A stretch of 64,000 bases of DNA. Source: a bacterium (GTDB taxonomy: Bacteria > Zhuqueibacterota > QNDG01 > DSAB01). The translations under genes were made by a program, and so were the position numbers. The DNA lies in assembly GCA_011388275.1 (NCBI GenBank), contig DSAB01000122.1, positions 79,491 to 143,490 on the forward strand, given 5' to 3'. This document shows positions 19,825-29,442 of this stretch, piece by piece (position 1 is the first letter of the stretch; each line of letters begins with the position of its first letter). The notes below the pieces were generated by a model. That model saw only the letters and a list, made by a program, of their open reading frames with translations. It ran no database searches and was not told where the DNA came from.

Positions 19825-20808
19825 ATGAACACAGATCTTGTGACCGGGGTCACCGGTTTTACCGGCGGTCATCTCGCCCGCTATCTGCTTAATAAGGGAC
19901 GGTGCGTCAGAGGACTGGCTCTTCCCGGAATCGACACGAACGATCTGGAAAAGGACGGCATAGAAATCATTGCCGGAGACCTTACAAAGCCGGATACATT
20001 GAAGCGGGCGATTCGAGGAGTGGACCGCGTCTACCATATCGCTGCTGTTTACCGTGAACAGGATGTGCCCAGAAAACACTTCTTTGAAGTCAATGTCGGC
20101 GGAACACGCAATCTGCTGGAAGTCGCGAAGGGAGAAGGAGTCGGACGCGTGATCCATTGCAGCACTGTCGGTGTTCAGGGAGAGATTGCGGATCCGCCGG
20201 CTACAGAGGAAACTCCCTGTAGTCCCGGCGATTATTATCAGGAATCCAAACTCGAGGGAGAGCGTCTGGCTCTCGAATATGCGAAAGCCGGGCTGCCTCT
20301 GGTTGTATTCCGGCCGGTCGGAATATACGGACCCGGTGATGATCGCTTCCTGAAACTCTTTCGATTCATTCAGAAGGGGAAATTCCGCATGCTCGGTTCC
20401 GGGCGCGTGCTCTATCATTTGACCTATATCGATGATCTGGTGGAGGGAATTTACCTGGTGGGACAAAAACCGAATATCGAAGGAGAGATATTCACCCTGG
20501 CTGGAGACCGATACACTACCCTGAATGAACTGGTAGCCGTTATCGCCGAAGTGCTGGGTGTTGAAATTTCTCTGCGGCGGTATCCTGTATGGCCAGTGTG
20601 GATTGTCGGAGCGCTTTGTGAGATGATTTGTACACCTCTTCGGATACAGCCGCCGATTTACCGCCGCCGGGTCGATTTTTTCATCAAGGATCGGGCTTTT
20701 GATATCACCAAGGCGAAAACCCGGCTTGGATACGCGCCCCGTGTGGATTTGAAAACCGGTCTTTCCCGAACCGCGCAATGGTACAAAGAACAGGGTTTGA
20801 TAGAATGA
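19825..20808 (+). CDS. NAD-dependent epimerase/dehydratase (extended SDR)
   Basis: VTGVTGFTGGHLARYLL; YYQESKLEGE; RPVGIYGPGD. Confidence 0.85.
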   Translation: MNTDLVTGVTGFTGGHLARYLLNKGRCVRGLALPGIDTNDLEKDGIEIIAGDLTKPDTLKRAIRGVDRVYHIAAVYREQDVPRKHFFEVNVGGTRNLLEVAKGEGVGRVIHCSTVGVQGEIADPPATEETPCSPGDYYQESKLEGERLALEYAKAGLPLVVFRPVGIYGPGDDRFLKLFRFIQKGKFRMLGSGRVLYHLTYIDDLVEGIYLVGQKPNIEGEIFTLAGDRYTTLNELVAVIAEVLGVEISLRRYPVWPVWIVGALCEMICTPLRIQPPIYRRRVDFFIKDRAFDITKAKTRLGYAPRVDLKTGLSRTAQWYKEQGLIE

Positions 20809-20814
20809 GACGGT

Positions 20815-22578
20815 ATGGTGAAAAAAGATGATATGGAAATTCAGAAGGCTCTGTCCGTAAAGGGCGGACGCCTGGGTCAGTATCAGGAACTGATCGTGGG
20901 AAAGCGCGGCCTGGGGAATTTTATTTTATACGAACTGATCACCGCGCTGGCCGGCCGAATGCCGGGCGCATTGGGCCTCTATCTGCGTGCCAGGCTGTAT
21001 CCCCGAATTCTGGGATACGCCGGACGGGGTGTGCTTTTCGGCCGTGATGTGGTTCTGAGGCACCCGTGGAAGATATTTATCGATGACGGGGCTGTGATTG
21101 ATGACGGTTGTGTGCTGGACGCCAAGGGAGATGCAAACCGGGGTATTTTTATCGGACGTGAGGCTTTTATCGGCCGTCATTCGATGCTGTTCTGCAAGAA
21201 CGGGGACATCATTTTGGGTGAAAAGGTCAATATCGGCTTTAATGCCATGATCTATTCAGCCAGCGAGGTACGAATAGGCGACAGCGCGCTCATTGCGGCC
21301 TACTCCTATCTTGTGGGGGGAACGCATCACTTTGAAGATCCGACAATTCCCGTACTGGAACAAAAGCGGTCCTCCAGGGGCATTCAGGTGGGTCCCGGCG
21401 GATGGATCGGTGCTCATGTGACGATATTCGACGGTGTGCATATTGGCAAGCATGTTGTCATAGGAGCGGGATCTGCGGTTCACCGTCGGCTGCCGGATTA
21501 CTGTGTGGCGGCAGGCAATCCGGTTACCATTATCAACCGAAGGCGGGTGGAAGAGGAACCGGTTCGGCATCTCAGCGTAACGGTAGGCATCATCAATTAC
21601 AACGGAGCCGGTGTCTTGAAAGAGGCCCTCGAATCGGTACAGAAACAGGATGCCGACATACATGAAATCATATTGGTTGATAACGAGTCTACGGATGACA
21701 GCGTGCGTTTTGTACAAAAGCGGTTTCCGAATGTTCGTATCATCAGCATGAAAAACCGGGGGCCGAATCCGGCCAGAAACCGGATTCTGCGTGAGGCTGG
21801 AACAGACCTTGTACTGCTTATGGATAATGATATCGTTCTGGATCCGGACTATGTTTCCAGGCTGGAGGCGGTTCTCAGAGACCGGCCCGACGCAGGAGCC
21901 GTCAGTGGCCGAATCTGCTGGTACGACCATCCCGACTCTTTGCAATACAGCGGAGCCCATATCCATTTCGCCGGTGCCGCCAGTCAGAACCGGCTGATGC
22001 TGCCCCGTCCCCTGGAGGTGGGAGTGGTTCCGGCCGGAGCCGTTATGGTGCGGCGGCAGGCTGCCATGCAAATCGAAGGTTTCGACGAAGATTTTTTCTA
22101 CGGGTGGGCCGATGGAGATTTCGCTTTTCGAATGACTCTGGCCGGCTTTTCCTGTCTGTTCGATGCGCAAGCTCGCGTACTGCACCGGAAGGTCAAAAAG
22201 GGCATGCCATGGGTTCGATATCAGGTGCGAAATCGATGGTGGTTTATTCTGAAGACCTATCGGTTCCGGACTTTGATCCTGACTTTTCCCGCTGTTGTCC
22301 TCTACCAGACCGCTGTGGGAGTGTATTTGATTCTGAAGGGACATTTTCTTGATTATTGCCGGGGTTGTCTGGATGTCTGGAGTTCTTTGGGGATGATCCG
22401 GAAAAAACGAAAGTTCGTCATGAAAATGCGGGTGGTTTCGGACCGACAGGTGCTGGGAAGCCGAAGCATCGATCTGCTGGGAGATACAAGCGGCTCCAAC
22501 TGGGTCCAGCCTTTTGTGATCTTTTTCAACGGGCTGCTTCGTCTCTATTGGTTTATGATCAAATCTTTTGTCAATTGA
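20815..22578 (+). CDS. Fusion: left-handed beta-helix acyltransferase + GT2 glycosyltransferase
   Basis: N-terminal hexapeptide repeats (IFIGREAFIGRHSMLFCKNGDIILGEKVNIGFNAMIY..., GPGGWIGAHVTIFDGVHIGKHVVIGAGSAV), then GT2 (VGIINYNGAGVLKEALESVQKQDADIHEIILVDNESTDDS, LLMDNDIVLDPDY). Confidence 0.87.
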   Translation: MVKKDDMEIQKALSVKGGRLGQYQELIVGKRGLGNFILYELITALAGRMPGALGLYLRARLYPRILGYAGRGVLFGRDVVLRHPWKIFIDDGAVIDDGCVLDAKGDANRGIFIGREAFIGRHSMLFCKNGDIILGEKVNIGFNAMIYSASEVRIGDSALIAAYSYLVGGTHHFEDPTIPVLEQKRSSRGIQVGPGGWIGAHVTIFDGVHIGKHVVIGAGSAVHRRLPDYCVAAGNPVTIINRRRVEEEPVRHLSVTVGIINYNGAGVLKEALESVQKQDADIHEIILVDNESTDDSVRFVQKRFPNVRIISMKNRGPNPARNRILREAGTDLVLLMDNDIVLDPDYVSRLEAVLRDRPDAGAVSGRICWYDHPDSLQYSGAHIHFAGAASQNRLMLPRPLEVGVVPAGAVMVRRQAAMQIEGFDEDFFYGWADGDFAFRMTLAGFSCLFDAQARVLHRKVKKGMPWVRYQVRNRWWFILKTYRFRTLILTFPAVVLYQTAVGVYLILKGHFLDYCRGCLDVWSSLGMIRKKRKFVMKMRVVSDRQVLGSRSIDLLGDTSGSNWVQPFVIFFNGLLRLYWFMIKSFVN

Positions 22579-22587
22579 GGAGTTTTC

Positions 22588-24417
22588 ATGCTGCTGGGAA
22601 TCATCGGGTCCCGCGCCGTCCAACATTTGCGAAATGTATTTCCGGAACATTCAAGGGATTCTTGGGAATATCACCAAACCCCCGATGGACGATGGTTCGT
22701 GTGGTCCGAAGCCGAGAAGAAACGAGACCATCAAATCATGCTCGTGACACCAGAGCCCGGAGTCTTTCTCTGGCAGGGAGAGTGGTATCCGCGGCCTCAG
22801 TCAATCAAGCCGGCACTCCTGGAATTGAACAGTCGGCTGATCCATAATCCCGTGGATACGCTGGCTGAAATCAACGGAGCTTTTTCGCTGGCCAGCTGGG
22901 ATGAAGGAAAACGGACATTGCTGATCGCCCGTGACGCGGTGGGCATTCAGCAGATGTTTTATGCCGAACTGAATGACGGGATGGTTTTTTCCAGCCGCCT
23001 TCGCCCATTGGCCCGTCTGCTCGGTATGGATTCGAATCTGCATTATCCGGCGCTTATTCAGTACTTGACCTTCTGTTACCATGTCGGCGAAGAGACGATA
23101 CTGGCTCCGATACGGCGCCTCGGTCCGGGGCAGCTGCTTAAATGGGAAAAGGGGAGGATCCGAGTATATACCTATTGGCGGCCCCGATTCCGGCCTGTTC
23201 CCCGGCCACTGAAAACCCTGGCCGAAGAAATTCGGGAGGAGCTTGAAAGAGCCGTCCATATTCGGGCCTTGGGATTGAAAAAAGCGGGTGTTTTTCTCAG
23301 CGGCGGGCTGGATTCCTCGTCGGTGGTTTCTCTTCTTCATCGGGAAGGCATTGAAGATTTACGAACTTTTTCTTTTCGCTGCCGCGGAGAATCCTTTGAT
23401 GAATCTCCATTCGCCAGACGAGTTGCAGAAACATTTCATACCAGCCATACAGAAATTGAGTATCGGCCGCAGGACATACTCCTGGCCGGGAAGATGGCCG
23501 GATTCATGGATGAACCGTTCTGTGATGTGGGAATCAACATTGCCACGTTTCTGCTGGCTCGAAAGGCCCGTGAGGAAGTGGATGCTCTTTTTACCGGAGA
23601 CGGGGGTGACGAATTGTTCGCCGGTCATCCCGTGTATATGGCCGACAGGGCAGCCCGTTTTCTTCCGGAAACGCTGCTCGCGCCGTTCTTTGTTCTGGGA
23701 AGACGCTTTCCCGATTCGGACATGAAAAAAGACTGGAAGGTCAAGATCAAACGCTTCTCGGAGAGCGTGGCCTATCCCCGGTCGCTGGGAACAAATCGGT
23801 GGAGGGCCTATTACAGGCCTGCTGAACTCCAATCGCTGCTGCTCTTTGATGATGTTGTGGATGATTCGATCATGTTCGGCCCGCTGAGCGTTGTTCATGA
23901 AAAAACCCGGGGGCTGGACGGCCTGAGCCGAAGCCTGGCCGGAGATTATCAGACTGTGGTCCAGTTTTATCTCCGCCGCATGGAAATGGCCCGTGTCATG
24001 GGAATGATTCCCCGTTTTCCCATGCTGGACATACAGATTGTCGATTATTGTGCCGGAGTGCCTTCTTCCTGGAAAATACGAGGATTATCGGATTCAAAAT
24101 ATATCGAGAAAAAGGCTGTGGAAACGCTGCTTCCCCGTGATATCGTGTACAGGAAGGACAAACTGGGCCATTCCATTCCTTTGAAAAACTGGATGCGCGA
24201 AGAACCAGCTGTTCGGCAAATGTTTTCGGATTTGCTGTCTTCAGAAACAATCGGACGCAGGCATCTGTTCAATCCGTCAAAAATAGAACAGATGATGAAG
24301 GAACATGAACGCAAGGAACGGAACCATTCCCACCGTCTTTGGGCGCTTGTCATTCTGGAACTCTATTTGCAATCGTTACAGAACGCTGTATTCCCCTGGG
24401 AAGAAAAATCGAGATAA
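22588..24417 (+). CDS. Asparagine-synthase-like protein lacking the glutaminase Cys
   Basis: Starts MLLGIIG instead of MCGIxG; GATase-II fold remnants (INGAFSLASWDEGKRTLLIARDAVG); intact synthetase SGGLDSSSVVSLL and FTGDGGDELFAGHP. Confidence 0.85.
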   Translation: MLLGIIGSRAVQHLRNVFPEHSRDSWEYHQTPDGRWFVWSEAEKKRDHQIMLVTPEPGVFLWQGEWYPRPQSIKPALLELNSRLIHNPVDTLAEINGAFSLASWDEGKRTLLIARDAVGIQQMFYAELNDGMVFSSRLRPLARLLGMDSNLHYPALIQYLTFCYHVGEETILAPIRRLGPGQLLKWEKGRIRVYTYWRPRFRPVPRPLKTLAEEIREELERAVHIRALGLKKAGVFLSGGLDSSSVVSLLHREGIEDLRTFSFRCRGESFDESPFARRVAETFHTSHTEIEYRPQDILLAGKMAGFMDEPFCDVGINIATFLLARKAREEVDALFTGDGGDELFAGHPVYMADRAARFLPETLLAPFFVLGRRFPDSDMKKDWKVKIKRFSESVAYPRSLGTNRWRAYYRPAELQSLLLFDDVVDDSIMFGPLSVVHEKTRGLDGLSRSLAGDYQTVVQFYLRRMEMARVMGMIPRFPMLDIQIVDYCAGVPSSWKIRGLSDSKYIEKKAVETLLPRDIVYRKDKLGHSIPLKNWMREEPAVRQMFSDLLSSETIGRRHLFNPSKIEQMMKEHERKERNHSHRLWALVILELYLQSLQNAVFPWEEKSR

Positions 24418-24429
24418 TAAGAGGACAAT

Positions 24430-25425
24430 GTGGATATCAGGGCGAAAAAACGAATTCACAAAATATTGAGGCTCTGCATCAGTGTGGCGATTCTGATTTT
24501 TCTGTTCAGCCGCATTGATCTAAAGACGCTTTGGCATCATATGCGCACAGCGGACAAGGGACTTCTGATCCTGGCTTTGGGGCTGGATTTTTTCGGACAA
24601 TTTATCATGGCCTGGCAAATTTATCTCATTCTGAATATGCGGCAGGCGGTGATCCGATTTTGGAATTTATACAAGATTATCCTTGCCACATCGTTTGTCG
24701 GTAAATTTTTGCCCACGAGTCTGGGTCTCGATACACTTCGCATGGTCAGTTTGGCCAAGGCAACGCGAAATGCGGTTACATCCATCTCTTCAATACTGAT
24801 TCTGAGGGTTTTGGGTGTTATCTCCATTTTATTATTCGCCTCCGTGGCGGTGATCAGCGGTCGGTATCTGCATCAGAGTATCGAAACCCTTCTGGTTTTC
24901 GGTCTTCTTTCTCTGATTATCCTTATTCTGGTGATGGGCAATCACCGCGGAATACGGCGGCAAATTGCCCGAGGCGCGCTGCGTATAAAAATTCCCGAAA
25001 AGTATGTGCAATTGGCGGGAGATATCGCGCATTCTTTTTTCCAGTTCCGGGGCCGCCCTGTCCGTCTTGGAATCTTGTTTCTGTTGTGTATGACTTATCA
25101 GGCCAATCGGGTGATGGTCAACTTTGTGGTTTCAGAGTCTATGCATCTGGGAATTCCATTGGGGTATTTCTTTCTTTTCATACCCGTGGTGCTGGTACTG
25201 GCCATGCTTCCTCTTTCACTGGGAGGTCTGGGAGTCCGGGAAGGCGGCAAGGTCGTGTTTCTCGTCCGCATGGGAGCCACAACGGCCCAGGCTATGGGGG
25301 TTTCTTTGATCGTATTCGGAATCAATCTGGTGATTGGACTTCCAGGCGGTATTGTCTATTTCCTCGAAGGCTTGTCCGGACACAATGACGAACAAAAGGA
25401 AACGGTGGAGAACGGCAGTCCATGA
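24430..25425 (+). CDS. Flippase-like / lysylphosphatidylglycerol synthase TM-region (UPF0104) membrane protein
   Basis: Eight-TM-like profile with GKFLPTSLGLDTLRM and LPLSLGGLGVREG motifs; GTG start. Confidence 0.8.
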   Translation: MDIRAKKRIHKILRLCISVAILIFLFSRIDLKTLWHHMRTADKGLLILALGLDFFGQFIMAWQIYLILNMRQAVIRFWNLYKIILATSFVGKFLPTSLGLDTLRMVSLAKATRNAVTSISSILILRVLGVISILLFASVAVISGRYLHQSIETLLVFGLLSLIILILVMGNHRGIRRQIARGALRIKIPEKYVQLAGDIAHSFFQFRGRPVRLGILFLLCMTYQANRVMVNFVVSESMHLGIPLGYFFLFIPVVLVLAMLPLSLGGLGVREGGKVVFLVRMGATTAQAMGVSLIVFGINLVIGLPGGIVYFLEGLSGHNDEQKETVENGSP

Positions 25426-25979
25426 GCACACCGGTTGGACATATGCTTGCCGCGGGAACCGTGTACCAGGGTACAGGACCGCATTCGCTCAATCCCGTAT
25501 GGATGCTTGCGTGGATCGGAGTGATGGCCAATCTGCCTGACGGAGATTTACTGTTCGGTTTTTTTTCGGGAAATCCCAACCTGTATCACCATCAATGGAC
25601 GCACAGCCTGTTCTTTGGCCTGGTCATGGGTGTTTCCGCGGGTCTGATTTTTTACCTTATCAGATCCGATTCGAGTCTGCGTATGGGACTTTTAACCGGA
25701 GGAGCCATCATTTCCCATATCATTCTGGATTATTTTACCTGCGACAGCAGTCCGCCTTACGGACTTCAGATATTCTGGCCGTTCTCAAAAGCGTATTTCA
25801 TCTCTCCGGTGATTCTGTTTCCTGATGTTCACAAGGCCAGTGACAGCGGACGGTTTCTCTCGAGTCTTTTCTGCCTGCATAATGCACGAACCGTTGCGGC
25901 GGAGTTTCTTTTTCTCGGGCCGGTCTTTGTAGCGGCATGGATTATTCGCCGAGCCCGCCAAAAGAGGAGGCCGATATGA
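25422..25979 (+). CDS. YdjM/DUF457-type membrane-bound metal-dependent hydrolase
   Basis: HMLAAGTVYQG, ANLPDGDLLFG, HHQWTHSLFFGLVMG, ISHIILDYFTCDSSPPYG; starts inside the upstream stop (ATGA). Confidence 0.78.
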   Translation: MSTPVGHMLAAGTVYQGTGPHSLNPVWMLAWIGVMANLPDGDLLFGFFSGNPNLYHHQWTHSLFFGLVMGVSAGLIFYLIRSDSSLRMGLLTGGAIISHIILDYFTCDSSPPYGLQIFWPFSKAYFISPVILFPDVHKASDSGRFLSSLFCLHNARTVAAEFLFLGPVFVAAWIIRRARQKRRPI

Positions 25980-26938
25980 AACCCTCTTCAGTAGCCCTGT
26001 CTGTTGTTGTCCCTCTCTTCAATGAAGTAAAGAATGCGCCTTTGCTTGTTCACCGGCTTCGAGATGTGCTGAACGCATTGGGACAATCCTATGAAATCGT
26101 TCTTGTCGATGACGGAAGCCGGGATGGTACCCGCAGGGAATTGCGCCGGCTTGCTCGCGAGATTTCGTGTCTGAAGATAATTCTTCTTCGAAGGAACTTC
26201 GGTCAGTCTGCGGCCATGGCCGCCGGATTTCGAAGAGTCCGTGGAGAGGTCATTGTCACCATGGACGGCGACCTGCAGAATGATCCGCGTGATATCCCCA
26301 AATTGCTGGAGAAAATGGCGGAAGGATTCGATGTGGTCAGCGGCTGGCGCAAGGACCGCAAGGATACTTTGATTCTGCGCAAAGTGCCTTCACGCCTTGC
26401 CAATCGCCTGATCTGCCTGATAACGGGTGTCCGTCTGCACGATACGGGATGCGCGCTGAAGGCCTATCGCCGTGAGGTTGTTCAGCATATCCGGCTTTAT
26501 GGTGAGCTGCACCGGTTTCTTCCGGCTCTGGCCAGGGTGGAGGGAGCCAGAATATCGGAGATCGTGGTTCAGCATCATCATCGTCGGTTCGGCAAGTCCA
26601 AGTACAATATAACCAGGACATTTCGTGTTCTTATGGATTTGATCAGCCTCAATCTTTTTATCAATCATCTGACCAATCCGCTCAGATTTTTTGGAAAGAT
26701 TGGAATCTGGTTTTTTCTTCTCGGCGGAGCGGGCGGCGGGTACGTGGCGTATCGCATGCTCTCTGATCGGGTTCCTCTTATTGATATGAATGTAATGATC
26801 ACCGCGGTTTTTTTGTTTCTTGTAGCTGGTTTTCAATTTCTCTTTTTAGGATTGGTGGCCGGTCTGATCGTCAAGACCGGTGATCGACGGGGAGGTACAC
26901 TCGCTCCACTCGAGGTATATTGTGGAGAAAAGTCTTGA
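25976..26938 (+). CDS. GT2 glycosyltransferase, GtrB/ArnC/DPM-like with C-terminal TM helices
   Basis: SVVVPLFNEVKNAPLLVHRL, VDDGSRDGT, RRNFGQSAAMAAGFRRVRGEVIVTMDGDLQNDP, QHHHRRFGKSKY; ATGA overlap with upstream stop. Confidence 0.9.
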   Translation: MKPSSVALSVVVPLFNEVKNAPLLVHRLRDVLNALGQSYEIVLVDDGSRDGTRRELRRLAREISCLKIILLRRNFGQSAAMAAGFRRVRGEVIVTMDGDLQNDPRDIPKLLEKMAEGFDVVSGWRKDRKDTLILRKVPSRLANRLICLITGVRLHDTGCALKAYRREVVQHIRLYGELHRFLPALARVEGARISEIVVQHHHRRFGKSKYNITRTFRVLMDLISLNLFINHLTNPLRFFGKIGIWFFLLGGAGGGYVAYRMLSDRVPLIDMNVMITAVFLFLVAGFQFLFLGLVAGLIVKTGDRRGGTLAPLEVYCGEKS

Positions 26939-26951
26939 GGAGATTTAAACC

Positions 26952-27911
26952 GTGAATGAACAGAATGAGAAGATTACGGTAATTGCCAGTTTTTATAATT
27001 TCGGCGACAGCGTTGTATCTTTTACTGAATCGCTGGAAGCTGTAATGACTCATATGGGCTTTGCCTGGGAAGCGGTGCTCGTGGATGATGGAAGTCGAGA
27101 TGATACCTTTGAGCAATTAAAGAGAGCGGCACAGGCTCGGCCTTTTATGCGGGTTATTCGAATGCGAGCCATGTTCGGTGAGGCCGCTTCACTGGAGGCT
27201 GGTCTTCGGCATTCCAGCGGTGAGACGATTATTTTTATCAGCGGCCGGGTTCGGGTGAATCTGGACCGGCTTCCTGATTTTATCAATGCCCTGAAACATG
27301 ATGATATGGTTTGTGGATGGAGGAAGCCGCGCCGTGATTCCTGGTTGAACCGGGCTGTCTCATGGATGTTCAATCGAATGGCATGCCGGCTTTCACGGAT
27401 CAGACTGCACGATATCAACAGCGGTCTTTTGGTGACCACGCGTTCCGTGCTGAATCATGTTTCATTTTACGGGGATCTGGTCAATTTTATTCCCGTGCTG
27501 GCCAGCCAGCAGGGTTACCGGGTTTCGGAATTGCCTGTGGAGCAGCTGCCGGGACCATTTCGTACTTCACGTTACCCCAAAGAGTATCTTCAGCGGCTTC
27601 TGGACATGATTACTGTTTTTTTCCTGTCGCGGTACTCAAAAAAACCGATCCATTTTCTTGGTTTTGTGGGCACCTTGTTCGTGATCAGCGGACTGGGTAT
27701 TGAAGTGTATCTGTTTATTTACCGGATTTTGCGAATCGGAGGCATTGCGGGAAGACCTTTATTGGTTCTGGGCGCCTTGCTGCTGGTTATCGGAATACAA
27801 ATGATTTCCATTGGTCTTTTGGGTGAAATGCTGATATTTACCCATGCCGGTGATATTGAAGAGTATAATGTTGAAGCTGTCATTAACTCGGAAAAAGATC
27901 CCGGGTCCTGA
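26952..27911 (+). CDS. GT2-like tandem paralogue with degenerate DXD motif
   Basis: Collinear with 25976-26938 (VLVDDGSRDDTFEQL, GWRKPRRDSWLNRAVSWMFNR, RLHDINSGLL, C-terminal TMs), but the DGDLQ position reads SGRVR. GTG start. Confidence 0.85.
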   Translation: MNEQNEKITVIASFYNFGDSVVSFTESLEAVMTHMGFAWEAVLVDDGSRDDTFEQLKRAAQARPFMRVIRMRAMFGEAASLEAGLRHSSGETIIFISGRVRVNLDRLPDFINALKHDDMVCGWRKPRRDSWLNRAVSWMFNRMACRLSRIRLHDINSGLLVTTRSVLNHVSFYGDLVNFIPVLASQQGYRVSELPVEQLPGPFRTSRYPKEYLQRLLDMITVFFLSRYSKKPIHFLGFVGTLFVISGLGIEVYLFIYRILRIGGIAGRPLLVLGALLLVIGIQMISIGLLGEMLIFTHAGDIEEYNVEAVINSEKDPGS

Positions 27912-28008
27912 AAAGGATGGCATAAATAATCAGGCCGGGTGAAGTTCGGTGTCCGATTGACTCGGAACCAGGATCCAGACAAGGCGCAAACTCAACCAAG
28001 GAGGACCG

Positions 28009-29418
28009 TTGAGTCGAATTCAGAGAGGGACATTGCTGTTATGCACCGGCTGGGGTATTCAGATTATATCGGGTTATTTAATCAATATGTGGCTGGGCCG
28101 GGAGTTAGGCGCCGTTGAGTATGGGATCTATGGGGTGATCATGGGACTGGTCGTATGGATCGAGGTGGGTGCTGTCAGTGGATTGCCGACAGCTGTTCAA
28201 AGATTCGTTTCAGCTCATGAAGATATGGCTTCGGCTATTGTTCGCAGCGTAGCCGGACTTCAGTTGATTACGATATTTGTATTTTTTTTACCCACATTTC
28301 TGCTGTCACCGGTTATCGGTCATGTATTCGGTAATGTGAGGCTTGGTTATTATCTGCAGATCGCTATATGCGATATATGGCTATATGGTTTTTTCTTTGT
28401 GACCATGTTTCTGCAGAATGGACTGCACCGATTCGGCCGTCAAGCTGTTTTAATAGCCGTATATTCCCTGACGCGGATGATACTCGTGATGGTTCTGGTA
28501 TCACTTTTCGATTCTGTCAAGGGGGCATTTATCGCCAATATCGCCGGATCGGGTGTGGGTCTCGCTCTTGGTTTGTACTTTCTTTTCAGATCGAATCTTT
28601 CAGGGAAAGACTCTGCTTTCGACTGGAGGATTCTGGTCCGTTTTGCATTTCCTGTGGCGATTTTTTCTCTGGCGATCAATCTCTTTACCAACATTGATTT
28701 GTGGATGGTCAATTATTTTATAGGAGGCGCGGCAACAGGCCATTATACGGCAGCCTCAACGATTGCCAGGGTTCCCTATTATCTGTTCTTCGGCCTTTCG
28801 GCTACGGTGATGCCGTCGGTCTCACAGTCGATTTCCAGGCATGACGAAACAGAAGCCAGTCAGACCATTCGTTCGGGTTTTCGTTTGATTATTATGGTGC
28901 TGATTCCCCTGGTCTTGTTTATCGTATCGAAAAGTACGGAGGTGATCACCCTGATCTATGGCGAAAATTACACGGCCGGGGGCCGGGTGCTGGCCTTGCT
29001 TATCGTGGCCCTGTCCTTTCTGGCTGTGTTCTTCCTGCTGACTACTATTATCAATGCCGATAATCGTCCAAAGATTTCCCTGATGATCACGGTCGGGGGG
29101 GTTGTTCTGGATATTTTTCTCAATGCCTGGCTGACCCCTCGAATAGGGGCTACAGGCGCGGCTCTCTCAACGACATTTTCGATTATTGTCGTCTGTCTGG
29201 TTGCGGGCGTCGTGGTTTACAGGCGGTTTGGACCTTTGATCTCATGGCGTTCCCTGGCTGGAATGATCATTGCGGCCATACCCGTGTTGATCATGGTATT
29301 ATTTATTCCGACCCGAAGACTGGGCGTGCTCTTTTTAGGTGTGGGTGCTTTTTTGGTATATGGGGTTGTACTTTTCCTGATGGGGGAGAATCCCTTTAAA
29401 ACAGGAGAACTTCAATGA
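28009..29418 (+). CDS. Polysaccharide flippase, Wzx/MOP family (first copy)
   Basis: 12-14 TM profile, GWGIQIISGYLINMWLGRELGAVEYGIYGVIMG, NLFTNIDLWMVNYFIGGAATGHYTAASTIARVPY; TTG start with AAGGAGG SD. Confidence 0.87.
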   Translation: MSRIQRGTLLLCTGWGIQIISGYLINMWLGRELGAVEYGIYGVIMGLVVWIEVGAVSGLPTAVQRFVSAHEDMASAIVRSVAGLQLITIFVFFLPTFLLSPVIGHVFGNVRLGYYLQIAICDIWLYGFFFVTMFLQNGLHRFGRQAVLIAVYSLTRMILVMVLVSLFDSVKGAFIANIAGSGVGLALGLYFLFRSNLSGKDSAFDWRILVRFAFPVAIFSLAINLFTNIDLWMVNYFIGGAATGHYTAASTIARVPYYLFFGLSATVMPSVSQSISRHDETEASQTIRSGFRLIIMVLIPLVLFIVSKSTEVITLIYGENYTAGGRVLALLIVALSFLAVFFLLTTIINADNRPKISLMITVGGVVLDIFLNAWLTPRIGATGAALSTTFSIIVVCLVAGVVVYRRFGPLISWRSLAGMIIAAIPVLIMVLFIPTRRLGVLFLGVGAFLVYGVVLFLMGENPFKTGELQ

Positions 29419-29442
29419 AGAAACCAAACAAGGAGGCATGAG

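Noticed and set aside
21256-22650. 464-aa ORF on the minus strand opposite the LbH-GT2 fusion
   Set aside because: Fully antisense to a well-supported CDS; His/Gln/Pro-rich composition with no domain, typical of a shadow ORF.
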